Origin: Sphingomonas glacialis
Lineage (GTDB): Bacteria > Pseudomonadota > Alphaproteobacteria > Sphingomonadales > Sphingomonadaceae
Direction: 5' to 3'
Assembly: GCF_006439055.1 (NCBI RefSeq)
Contig: NZ_RCZC01000005.1
Span: 124,001 to 188,000, forward strand
Length of the DNA: 64,000 bases
The notes under the pieces are model-generated. The model worked only from the letters and a program-made list of their open reading frames with translations. It was not told the DNA's origin and did not search any database. The translations under genes were made by a program, and so were the position numbers. Shown here piece after piece: positions 24,282 through 32,332 of this stretch; the first letter of the stretch is position 1, and each line of letters starts with the position of its first letter.

Positions 24282-25685
24282 ATGGTGAGCGAGACCGACC
24301 TGACCGAGCCCGAGCTCGATACCACGCAGCTCGATGAAGACGACCGGTTGAAACCCGCCTTTGTGCGCGCGGTGCTCGACGCGGTCGAGGCGGGCGACGC
24401 CGCCGCGGCGCGCGCTTTGGTCGAGCCGCTCCACCCCGCCGACATCGCCGATCTGTTCGAGCTGACGCCGCACGAAGACCGTGCAGCGCTCGCGACCGCG
24501 ATCACCGATCTGCTCGACGGCGACGTCTTCGCCGAGATGAACGATTACGTCCGCGAGGATCTGATCGACGCGCTGTCGGCGACGCAGGTGGCCGACATCG
24601 CCTCCGAGCTCGATACCGACGACGCCGTCGCGATCATCGAGGACATGGAGCCCGCCGACCAGCGCGAAGTGCTCCGCGCTCTCGACCCCGACGATCGCGC
24701 CGCGATCGAAGAGGCGCTGAGCTATGACGAGGAGACCGCCGGCCGCCTGATGCAGCGCGAGCTGATCGCGGTGCCCGAACATTGGTCGGTCGGCGACGTG
24801 CTCGATTATCTGCGCCAACATGACGAGCTGACCACCGATTTTTGGGAAATTTTCGTCGTCGATCCCGCGCACAAGCCGGTCGGCACGGTCGCTTTGTCGT
24901 GGATTCTGCGCACGCCGCGCGGCATCGCGATCGGCGACGTGATGCAGCGCGAGCAGACGCTGATCCCGGTCGACATGGACCAGGAAGAGGTCGCGCTGCG
25001 CTTCCAGAAATACGCGCTGATCTCGGCCGCCGTGGTCGACCCGGTCGGACGGCTGGTCGGGATGATCACGGTCGACGACATCGTCCACATCATCTCTGAG
25101 GAAGCGGGCGAGGATATCCTCCGCCTGTCGGGCGCGGGCGACGGCGACATCAACGAGCCGATCCATCTGACCGTGCGGACGCGGATCACCTGGCTGGTGG
25201 TCAATCTCGGCACCGCGATGCTCGCCGCCTCGGTGGTCGGGCTGTTCCAGGGCGAGATCGGGCGCTTTGCGTTGCTCGCGGTGCTGATGCCGATCGTCTC
25301 GGGGATGGGTGGCAATGCCGGCACGCAGACGCTCGCGGTGATGGTGCGCGCGCTCGCCACCAACCAGCTGACCAGTTCGAACACCGGCCGGATGATCTAC
25401 CGCGAATTCCGAATCGCTGCCGCCAATGGCGTGATGCTCGGGACGATCATCGGGATCGGGACGTTCCTGATCTTCGGCAACGCCCACCTCGCGATCGTCA
25501 TCGCGATGGCGATGGTGATCAACAATCTGATCGCGGGCCTGTCGGGCGTACTGATCCCGGTGACGCTCGACCGGCTCGATATCGATCCCGCCGTCTCGTC
25601 GGCGGTGTTCGTGACGATGATGACCGACGTGATGGGCTTCTTCTCGTTCCTCGGCCTGGCGACGCTGTTCGGGCTCGGCAGCTAG
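24282..25685 (+). CDS. mgtE: Magnesium transporter MgtE
   Basis: 467 residues with the full MgtE layout: an acidic N-domain (about 25-135, HPADIADLFELTPHE), tandem CBS domains (about 140-265, ending GMITVDDIVHIISEEA) and five C-terminal membrane helices (from about 300). The conserved pore segment MGGNAGTQTLAVMVRALA is intact (about 345-362). The N and CBS domains sense cytoplasmic Mg2+ and gate the channel. No M-box-like leader is evident in the 148 bp upstream. The gene is followed within four bases by a small membrane-protein gene. Confidence 0.95.
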   Translation: MVSETDLTEPELDTTQLDEDDRLKPAFVRAVLDAVEAGDAAAARALVEPLHPADIADLFELTPHEDRAALATAITDLLDGDVFAEMNDYVREDLIDALSATQVADIASELDTDDAVAIIEDMEPADQREVLRALDPDDRAAIEEALSYDEETAGRLMQRELIAVPEHWSVGDVLDYLRQHDELTTDFWEIFVVDPAHKPVGTVALSWILRTPRGIAIGDVMQREQTLIPVDMDQEEVALRFQKYALISAAVVDPVGRLVGMITVDDIVHIISEEAGEDILRLSGAGDGDINEPIHLTVRTRITWLVVNLGTAMLAASVVGLFQGEIGRFALLAVLMPIVSGMGGNAGTQTLAVMVRALATNQLTSSNTGRMIYREFRIAAANGVMLGTIIGIGTFLIFGNAHLAIVIAMAMVINNLIAGLSGVLIPVTLDRLDIDPAVSSAVFVTMMTDVMGFFSFLGLATLFGLGS

Positions 25686-25689
25686 GCCT

Positions 25690-26013
25690 GTGTGGAATCA
25701 CCTGCCGGTATCGATCGGGGTTCAGCTCGTCTGCTGGGCGCTGGGCCGCTGGCTCGCTGTGCCGACACGTGGCGCGATCTGGCTCGGCTGCTTCGCGGGG
25801 TCGGCGGTGTGCATCATGCGCGAGATTACCCAACGCGAATATCAATGGATCGAGCAGTTCGGCGCTGGCCGCCGCGCGAACATTCCGGGCTATGCCGGGC
25901 TCGAAGTGTGGGACTGGAACGCTCATTCGCTGTCCGAGACCGCGGTCGCGATCGCCGGGTCGGTGCTCTTCGCGCTCGTCGTGACCCATTACGCCGCCGA
26001 TCGCGAGAATTGA
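25690..26013 (+). CDS. Small membrane protein, unknown
   Basis: 107 residues from a GTG four bases after mgtE. Two to three hydrophobic segments: SIGVQLVCWALGRWL, GAIWLGCFAGSAVCIM and TAVAIAGSVLFALVVTHYA. The middle is polar with REITQREYQWIEQFG. No family recognised. Position suggests co-transcription with mgtE. Confidence 0.6.
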   Translation: MWNHLPVSIGVQLVCWALGRWLAVPTRGAIWLGCFAGSAVCIMREITQREYQWIEQFGAGRRANIPGYAGLEVWDWNAHSLSETAVAIAGSVLFALVVTHYAADREN

Positions 26014-26059
26014 GCCTTTCGGGGTTGGCGGATAGCGCACGCTGCCCCATTTGCGTTGC

Positions 26060-26476
26060 GTGCCGCTTAATCTCACCAAGGTCGCGTTCGGCGCGACCAG
26101 TCTCGATCATCTCGACGAACGCCTGCGCCAGCGCGGTGCGGAGGGCCCCGTCTTCCTGACGACGCGCTATCTGCCCAAACGGCATGAGGAGATCGTCGGA
26201 AGCGCCGGTGCGGGCGGTTCGCTCTACTGGATCATCAAGCACACGCTCGTCGCACGTTCGCCGATCCTCGGCTTCGGCGAGGCCGAGGGCGGGCGCGTCG
26301 CGATCCATATCGACCCGGCGCTGGTGCTGACCGAAGGCCGCCCGAAGCGCGCGCATCAGGGCTGGCGCTATCTCGAAGCGGGCGATGCGCCCGCCGATCT
26401 CGGCGCGGGAATGGTGGCGGGCGACGCCATACCGACCGCGCTGCTCGCAAAATTGTCGGCGCTGGGGCTGGTCTAG
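26060..26476 (+). CDS. DUF1489 family protein
   Basis: 138 residues. The N-terminus PLNLTKVAFGATSLDHLDERL and internal TRYLPKRHEEIV, GSLYWIIKHTLVARSPIL and KRAHQGWRYLE match DUF1489, a family almost confined to alphaproteobacteria and without known function. GTG 26060 is chosen as start, since the family begins with this strand; a TTG at 26051 would add three residues. Convergent with the DUF2807 gene, separated by four bases. Confidence 0.8.
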   Translation: MPLNLTKVAFGATSLDHLDERLRQRGAEGPVFLTTRYLPKRHEEIVGSAGAGGSLYWIIKHTLVARSPILGFGEAEGGRVAIHIDPALVLTEGRPKRAHQGWRYLEAGDAPADLGAGMVAGDAIPTALLAKLSALGLV

Positions 26477-26480
26477 CGAT

Positions 26481-27188
26481 TTACCGCGCCGCGCCGCCAC
26501 ACGTCACGGCGGCGCCCGCGGGCGCCTTGATCTTGCATTTGGGGGTACCCGAGACCGTCACCGCGCCGAGCCCGGTCGCCACGATATCGGCGGCGTAACG
26601 CGCATTGGCCTGGGTCGCGCCCGATCCGTCGAGCCGCAGGATCGCTTCGTCCGCCAGCAGCGCGCTCGCATCGATCGACCCCGCGCCGGTGCTGAGCACG
26701 CGCAGCCGCGAAGTCCGACCGCCGAGCGTCATCGCGCCGGCCCCCAGCAACGTCACCGAAACCTGGTCGGCGGCGAGCTCGGCCATGGTGATCGATCCGC
26801 TTCCCGAGACTTGCAGATCGACGCGAGTCCCACGCAGCGGCCCTTCGACGACGAGTCTGCCCCCGCCGATCACCGCCGCACCGTGGAGATCGGAAGTGCG
26901 CACGAAGATCGTCGTGGGGTCGGGGGCATCGCGCCTGGTCGCCCCGCCCGATTCGGCGACGGCACGGCGGATCGTCAGGACGCGCGCATCGACATGCAGG
27001 TCAAGCCCGTCGGTCGTCCCGGTGACGCGCGCGTCCGGCGTGCCGCGCGTCGCGAGCCGCACGTCGAACGGCCCCTCGACACGGATCCGGTCGAAATCGC
27101 CGATGAAATAGCGCCGCTCGGCCGCCTGCGCAGGAGCGAGCGGAACGAGCAAAGCGAGGATCAGGAAACGTAGCATCGCCGCGACCAT
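26481..27188 (-). CDS. DUF2807 (GIN domain) exported protein
   Basis: About 235 residues. Signal peptide (MLRFLILALLVPLAPAQA) then a beta-helical auto-transporter-adhesin head-GIN domain, DUF2807, beginning FIGDFDRIRVEGPFDVRL. Repeats of GSGS/GAGS/GSGAT mark the turns. Three in-frame starts are close (27212 TTG, 27188 ATG, 27176 ATG); 27188 is an estimate. It lies directly downstream of a second DUF2807 gene, from which it probably arose by duplication. The family is envelope-associated, function unknown. Confidence 0.75.
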   Translation of the reverse strand: MVAAMLRFLILALLVPLAPAQAAERRYFIGDFDRIRVEGPFDVRLATRGTPDARVTGTTDGLDLHVDARVLTIRRAVAESGGATRRDAPDPTTIFVRTSDLHGAAVIGGGRLVVEGPLRGTRVDLQVSGSGSITMAELAADQVSVTLLGAGAMTLGGRTSRLRVLSTGAGSIDASALLADEAILRLDGSGATQANARYAADIVATGLGAVTVSGTPKCKIKAPAGAAVTCGGAAR

Positions 27189-27218
27189 CCGCGCATGCGC
27201 CGCCTCACGCAAGCGCGA

Positions 27219-27950
27219 TCAGCCGCCGCAGCGCACCTCGCCCGAGCCGACCTTGGTGGTCGTGCAACGCGCCGCCTGCCCCAGATCGACATTGCCCGAG
27301 CCGACCATCGACACGCTCGCCGCGCCGCTGACATCGGCGGTGACGTTGCCCGACCCGGCGAGCGAAATCGTCGCGCCGCGCGCCTTGAGCCCGCGGCCCT
27401 CGACATTGCCCGATCCGGCGGCGTCGATCTCGACGCGATCGACCGAGCCCTTGGCTGCGATGTTGCCCGATCCCGCGACTCCGAGCTTGGCCTGCGAGAC
27501 GGCCAGCGTGCCGATCGAAAGATCGCCCGAACCCGCCGCATCGCCATCGAAGCGCGCGCCGTCGATCCGGTCGATCGCCATATTGCCCGAGCCCGCGATC
27601 TGCGCGGCGACGATCCGCGGCATCGTCACGAACACCTTGACGCTGTCCTGCGTCCCCCAGCTGAAGCCACCGAGATTCTTCTTGCGACCGACCCGCAACG
27701 TATCACCGACGCGGACGATCTCGAGCTTGTCGAGCTCGGCGCGCGGCCCCTCTGCGCGGACCGAAAAGCCCGTGCCGACGCGTACGTCGATATCGTCCGA
27801 CCCGCGCAGCGCGACGCCGGTGAAATCGGCGATCGCGAAGCTGCGCGTGCCGCTCGGCCCCGATTGCGTGCCGCTCGGCGACGATGCGTCGCTGCCGAAC
27901 GAACAAGCGGCGAGCGGTACGGCGATCAGCAGGGGAAGGATGCGCATCAT
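27219..27950 (-). CDS. DUF2807 (GIN domain) lipoprotein
   Basis: 243 residues. Lipoprotein signal MMRILPLLIAVPLAAC with the lipidated cysteine at 16, then a Ser-rich linker and a DUF2807 domain (FAIADFTGVALRGSDDIDV) with seven repeated AGSGN/VGSGN turns, the mark of a beta-helix. A GGAG site lies six bases before the first ATG. Likely anchored to the outer membrane facing the periplasm or surface. First gene of a two-gene DUF2807 operon. Confidence 0.82.
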   Translation of the reverse strand: MMRILPLLIAVPLAACSFGSDASSPSGTQSGPSGTRSFAIADFTGVALRGSDDIDVRVGTGFSVRAEGPRAELDKLEIVRVGDTLRVGRKKNLGGFSWGTQDSVKVFVTMPRIVAAQIAGSGNMAIDRIDGARFDGDAAGSGDLSIGTLAVSQAKLGVAGSGNIAAKGSVDRVEIDAAGSGNVEGRGLKARGATISLAGSGNVTADVSGAASVSMVGSGNVDLGQAARCTTTKVGSGEVRCGG

Positions 27951-28001
27951 AAAGCTCCTGTGTGTTGCATTATTAATACACCACATCATCGCCCACGCAA
28001 C

Positions 28002-28033
28002 AAAAAAGGGGCGACCGTTGCCGGCCGCCCCCT
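28002..28033 (-). terminator. Rho-independent terminator after carD
   Basis: On the minus strand a stem GGGGGCGGCCGG/CGGTCGCCCC is followed by TTTTTT, about 27 bases after the carD stop codon. Confidence 0.75.
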
Positions 28034-28059
28034 TGATTGTACTTCTGCCGTGCGAAGGA

Positions 28060-28593
28060 TCAGACCGGAGCCTTGTCCTTGTTGTGGATCGCGGCGGCCT
28101 TGCGCAGGATCTCGAGGATCTTTTCCTGTGCGGTCGGCTCGTCGACCTGCTCCATCGCGGCGAGTTCGCGCGCGAGGCGGCTGGTCGCGCCTTCGAAGAT
28201 CTGCCGCTCGGAATAGCTCTGCTCGGGCTGGTCGTCGGCACGGAACAGGTCGCGGACCACTTCGGCGATCGACACGAGGTCGCCCGAATTGATCTTCGCT
28301 TCATATTCCTGAGCGCGACGCGACCACATGGTGCGCTTGACGCGGGGCTTGCCGGTCAGCGTTTCGAGCGCCTCGCGCAGCGTCTTGTCGCTCGAGAGCT
28401 TGCGCATCCCGACGCTTTCCGCCTTGTTGGTCGGCACGCGCAGCGTCATGCGCTCTTTTTCGAACCGCAGCACATAGAGTTCGAGCTGCATCCCGGCGAT
28501 TTCCTGCCGTTGAAGCTCGATCACACGGCCGACACCGTGCTTGGGATAAACGACATAATCGCCGACGTCGAAGGACAGCGCCTTGGCAGCCAT
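28060..28593 (-). CDS. carD: CarD-family transcriptional regulator
   Basis: 177 residues. The N-terminal RNA-polymerase-binding Tudor-like domain reads FDVGDYVVYPKHGVGRVIEL (about 8-27), followed by a helical DNA-contacting C-terminal domain (SGDLVSIAEVVRDLF about 105-120; ARELAAMEQVDEPTAQEKIL). CarD binds the beta subunit and stabilises open complexes, commonly at rRNA promoters. ATG 28593 is chosen by the family start and an AAAGG site; the longer frame to 28710 has no support. It lies downstream of fdxA, a neighbourhood widely conserved in alphaproteobacteria. The 252-bp gap to fdxA probably carries its own promoter. Confidence 0.95.
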   Translation of the reverse strand: MAAKALSFDVGDYVVYPKHGVGRVIELQRQEIAGMQLELYVLRFEKERMTLRVPTNKAESVGMRKLSSDKTLREALETLTGKPRVKRTMWSRRAQEYEAKINSGDLVSIAEVVRDLFRADDQPEQSYSERQIFEGATSRLARELAAMEQVDEPTAQEKILEILRKAAAIHNKDKAPV

Positions 28594-28845
28594 TCCGTAA
28601 GACCTTTCTGTGGACCGGGTATCCGGGGCAACGCATCCGCGGCAGAAAAGCTGCGGAGCACGTGCGGATGTGGGTGTTGTTGTACGTCTCCGTGCCGAAA
28701 GCGCGCGCAATGGCGCTTGCGTCCCTGTCCTTTTAACAGAGTCGTAATAAAATTACCAGCTAAACGTCGCAGTCGCGCCGTCTTTGCGGATTGCATTCCG
28801 GTTCGATCGCGAATCCCGGCACGATTTGTACCGAGTCGCGTACCG

Positions 28846-29184
28846 TCAGTCGCCGGCGCCGGGCTCGGGCGAGAAGAACTCCATCTTGCCCGGCTTGCCC
28901 TTCCACGCATCGGCATCGGCCGGAGTCTGTTGCGCGTTGCGCGTGACATTGGGCCATTGGCCCGAGAAGGTCGTGTTGAGTTCGAGCCACTGCTCGAGAC
29001 CCGATTCGGTGTCGGGCAGGATCGCCTCGGCGGGGCATTCGGGCTCGCACACGCCGCAATCGATGCACTCGCTGGGATTGATCACCAGCATGTTCTCGCC
29101 TTCGTAGAAGCAATCGACCGGGCACACCTCGACGCAGTCCATGTACTTGCACTTGATGCAGGCATCGGTGACGACGTAGGTCAT
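28846..29184 (-). CDS. fdxA: 7Fe-8S-type ferredoxin FdxA
   Basis: 112 residues. The N-terminal half binds two clusters: [18 protein letters not shown] (first set) and [16 protein letters not shown] (second set), as in FdxA of related bacteria, where the first cluster may be [3Fe-4S]. The C-terminal [13 protein letters not shown] tail is family-typical. Likely an electron donor of general metabolism or Fe-S assembly. Sits between the S4 gene and carD. Confidence 0.93.
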   Translation of the reverse strand: MTYVVTDACIKCKYMDCVEVCPVDCFYEGENMLVINPSECIDCGVCEPECPAEAILPDTESGLEQWLELNTTFSGQWPNVTRNAQQTPADADAWKGKPGKMEFFSPEPGAGD

Positions 29185-29217
29185 TAAAACACTCCCGGAG
29201 TACGAACGCTTGTGCTG

Positions 29218-29520
29218 CTATGCCCGAGCGTCAGCGGCGTCAACGCTTGCGCGCTCCGATCGGGCATTTTCAAGCAGGTCGTCGTAACAGGCGCGCCCCT
29301 CTTCGGGGGGACCGCGCCGCTGCGGGAGCATCGCGACGCGCAGTGCGCGCACCCGGCCCGAGGGCGTCGCGAAGGCGACGACACTGCCGATCCGCACCAG
29401 CGCGGCGGGCTTGTCGACCGCGCGACCATCGATGCGGAGATGCCCGCTCGCCGCCATCCCCTGCGCGATCGCGCGCGTCTTAACGATCCGCGCGAACCAC
29501 AGAAAGCGGTCGAGCCGCAT
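29218..29520 (-). CDS. S4-domain RNA-binding protein (Hsp15-like)
   Basis: About 100 residues, S4 domain near the N-terminus: MRLDRFLWFARIVKTRAIAQ, GHLRIDGRAVDKPAALVRIG. Hsp15-type proteins bind stalled 50S subunits carrying nascent chains. The ATG at 29520 fits the family start; a TTG at 29541 would add seven residues. Twenty-four bases downstream of the helicase stop and 33 upstream of fdxA: operon helicase-S4-fdxA. Confidence 0.85.
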   Translation of the reverse strand: MRLDRFLWFARIVKTRAIAQGMAASGHLRIDGRAVDKPAALVRIGSVVAFATPSGRVRALRVAMLPQRRGPPEEGRACYDDLLENARSERASVDAADARA

Positions 29521-29544
29521 CGTCTGCTCGGCACCGCCCAAGCG

Positions 29545-32112
29545 CTACCCCGCCTGGCCGAGCGCGGCGAATGCGCCCGCCATTGCCCCGGCCATCGCGG
29601 TATCGCGCGGCGGCGGCGCACTGCGCACCGGCGGCCGGCCGCGCCAACTCCAGCGCAGCGTGTCGTCGTCGCTCGCCGCGGGGCGGAAACCGAAGCCGCC
29701 CATCAGCTGTTCGAGTGTCGCGCGCGTCAGCCCCATCGACAGCGCGAGCGCGGGATCGAGCACGAAGGGTTTGCGCCCCTGGCTGCCGCGCGCGTCATGC
29801 GCGGCGCGCGCGATCCGTTCGATCAGGTCGATCCGCACCGCCTGCGCGCCGACCGGGCGATAGCCGTGCGCGAGCGTCGCGCCGGGTGCGGCGCGATCGA
29901 GCACCGTCGCCCCTTCGCGCGGCCCCGCCCCGACCGGGCATGTCCCGCGCGCGGCGAGCAGCACGCGCCGCCAGCGCGCCGCGCCGGGCTTGAGCAGCCT
30001 TGGGTCGAACAGATCGAGCGCGCCGATCGTGAACCCCGCCCCGCGAAAGGCTTTGCGCGCAACTGGATCGAGCCCATCGACCGCCACCGCGATATCGGCG
30101 CGCGCGACGATCCCGCCATGCGCGACCAGCGCCGCTGCGACCGCGCGCGACGCAGGACTCGCAGCCGGATCGCGCTGGACGCTGTCGAGCACCACCAGCC
30201 CCGGCACGCTCCGCTTCAACTGTCCGGCGAGCCACAGCCGCAGCCGCGCCTCGATCTTGCCACGCGCCTCGACGCTGAGGCAATCGAGCGCGCGATCGAG
30301 CAGCACGCGCGGTCGCAGCAGCGTCGGCCCGGGCGCGAGCGTCGCCACCGCGAGCTCACCCCACAGCAAGGTCGGCACCGCGCCGACATCGGCAGACAGC
30401 GCAAGCGCGCTATCCTCCGCTTCGGCCAGCGCAACACCCCGCCGCGCGCGCTCGTCGCCGAGCCGGCGTTCGGCGGCCGCAAGCAGCAGCCGCTTGTCGG
30501 TCGCACGCGCATCGGCGGCGACGACGAAGCGGAAGCCGTCGAGCCGCCCGATCGCATGATCCTCGACCATCACCTCGCCCTGCGCGCCGATGGTGACCGG
30601 CAGCGCACGCGGGTCCGCGCCGATCTGCCGCATCAGCAGCGTCGTGCGCTTGTCGACGAAGCGCTGCGTGAGACTCAGATGGAGCGCATCGGACAGCCGC
30701 TCCTCGACCGCCCCCGCGCGCGCCGACCAATGTGCCGGATCGGCGAGCCAGTCGGCGCGGTTGGCGATGTACGACCAACTCCGCGCCGCCGCGATCCGGC
30801 CTGCGAGCGTCTCGACGTCGCCCGCGACATTGTCGAGCCGCGCGATCTCGGCGGCGAACCAGTCGTGCGGGATGTAACCCAGCCCCTCGCTCAGATACCC
30901 GAACAGCCTTGCTACGAAGCGCGTATGCGGATCGACCCCGAGCTTGCGGAAATCGGGAACGCCGCACGCCGCCCACAGCCGCGCGACCATCGCCGACGAT
31001 CTGCAGCGCCCGCGTACGCCGGGTTCCTCGGCCATCCGCTTCAACACCGCGAGATCGGTCGATTGCGGCGCCGCCCACAGCACGCGGTGCTCGGGCCGCT
31101 GCTCGAGGCTTTCGATCAGCGCGTCGATGCTGGAATAATCGGGCTCACCCTGCCGCCAGTAGAGCTGCTCGAGCGGCGGGAAGCGATGCTCCTCGATCGC
31201 GAACACCTCCTCGGGCGTGAACGCCCCCGGCCCTTCCTCGACGAGCGCGCCGAAGGTCCCGTCGCGCTGATGCCGCCCGGCGCGCCCGGCGATCTGCGCC
31301 ATCTCGGCGACGCGCAGCCGCCGCTGGCGATGGCCGTCGAACTTGTTGAGGCTGGCAAAGGCGACATGCGCCACGTCCATGTTGAGCCCCATCCCGATCG
31401 CATCGGTCGCGACGAGATAATCGACCTCGCCCGCCTGGAACATCGCGACCTGCGCGTTGCGGGTGCGCGGGGACAGCGCGCCCATCACCACCGCCGCACC
31501 ACCACGCAAGCGCCGCAGCATCTCGGCGACCGCATAGACTTCCTCGGCGCTGAACGCGACGATCGCCGAGCGCTTGGGCAAGCGGCTGATCTTCTTCGCG
31601 CCGGCATAGCTCAGCGTCGAGAAACGCGGCCGGTTGATGATCTCGATCCCAGGCACGAGCGCCTTGAGCATCGGCCGCAGCGACTCCGAGCCGAGCAGCA
31701 TCGTCTCCTCGCGCCCGCGTGCACGCAGGATCCGATCGGTGAAGACGTGGCCGCGCTCGGGATCGGCACCCAATTGCGCCTCGTCGAGCGCGACGAACGC
31801 CAGATCCTTGTCGAGCGGCATCGATTCGGCGGTGCACAGGAACCAGCGCGCGTCCTTGGGGACGATCTTCTCCTCGCCGGTGATCAAGGCGACGCGGCTC
31901 TCACCCTTGAGCTTGACGACGCGGTCATAGACCTCGCGCGCCAGCAGGCGCAGCGGGAAGCCGATCATGCCGCTCGAATGGCCACACATCCGCTCGACCG
32001 CGAGATGGGTCTTGCCGGTATTGGTCGGTCCCAACACAGCCGTGACGGCATGTTCTGCGCTACGCTGCATGACGGATGCAACATTGCGTGCCGTGCACCC
32101 AAGTGCAACCAC
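29545..32112 (-). CDS. SUV3-like DEAD-box-type RNA helicase
   Basis: 855 residues. The helicase core is the mitochondrial SUV3 type: Walker A GPTNTGKT (28-35), DEAQ box (LDEAQLG near 110), motif III-like MLLGSESL, and motif VI region QIAGRAGRHQRDGTFG. A helical SUV3 C-terminal region follows, then a long extension to 855, poorly conserved. In mitochondria SUV3 unwinds RNA for degradation by PNPase. In alphaproteobacteria this gene begins the helicase-S4-fdxA-carD cluster. GTG 32112 is used; an ATG at 32070 just before the P-loop strand is an alternative. Confidence 0.88.
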   Translation of the reverse strand: MVALGCTARNVASVMQRSAEHAVTAVLGPTNTGKTHLAVERMCGHSSGMIGFPLRLLAREVYDRVVKLKGESRVALITGEEKIVPKDARWFLCTAESMPLDKDLAFVALDEAQLGADPERGHVFTDRILRARGREETMLLGSESLRPMLKALVPGIEIINRPRFSTLSYAGAKKISRLPKRSAIVAFSAEEVYAVAEMLRRLRGGAAVVMGALSPRTRNAQVAMFQAGEVDYLVATDAIGMGLNMDVAHVAFASLNKFDGHRQRRLRVAEMAQIAGRAGRHQRDGTFGALVEEGPGAFTPEEVFAIEEHRFPPLEQLYWRQGEPDYSSIDALIESLEQRPEHRVLWAAPQSTDLAVLKRMAEEPGVRGRCRSSAMVARLWAACGVPDFRKLGVDPHTRFVARLFGYLSEGLGYIPHDWFAAEIARLDNVAGDVETLAGRIAAARSWSYIANRADWLADPAHWSARAGAVEERLSDALHLSLTQRFVDKRTTLLMRQIGADPRALPVTIGAQGEVMVEDHAIGRLDGFRFVVAADARATDKRLLLAAAERRLGDERARRGVALAEAEDSALALSADVGAVPTLLWGELAVATLAPGPTLLRPRVLLDRALDCLSVEARGKIEARLRLWLAGQLKRSVPGLVVLDSVQRDPAASPASRAVAAALVAHGGIVARADIAVAVDGLDPVARKAFRGAGFTIGALDLFDPRLLKPGAARWRRVLLAARGTCPVGAGPREGATVLDRAAPGATLAHGYRPVGAQAVRIDLIERIARAAHDARGSQGRKPFVLDPALALSMGLTRATLEQLMGGFGFRPAASDDDTLRWSWRGRPPVRSAPPPRDTAMAGAMAGAFAALGQAG

Positions 32113-32332
32113 TAGGGAGAAATACGATCTCCTCCGTGCGCGTTAACCACGCTAAAACACAGGTGAAAAAAGCGTTCCACCATCCCGTCGCAAGACTGCA
32201 ACGCCTTGGCGTGCCGAGGCCGTTCAGCGTGCGGGGTTAATTTGACTTTAGGGTTTTGGCCCCACAGTCAGTCTGCTCCATGCTGCGGGGCGGAACGAGC
32301 AGCGTGTGTCGATTTTTCGGGGGCGCTAATCC

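Noticed and set aside
29212..32115. A 967-codon open frame on the plus strand opposite the SUV3-like helicase
   Set aside because: It is a GC-bias shadow: Arg/Gln/Pro/His-rich, no motif, while the minus strand has a complete helicase with all motifs.
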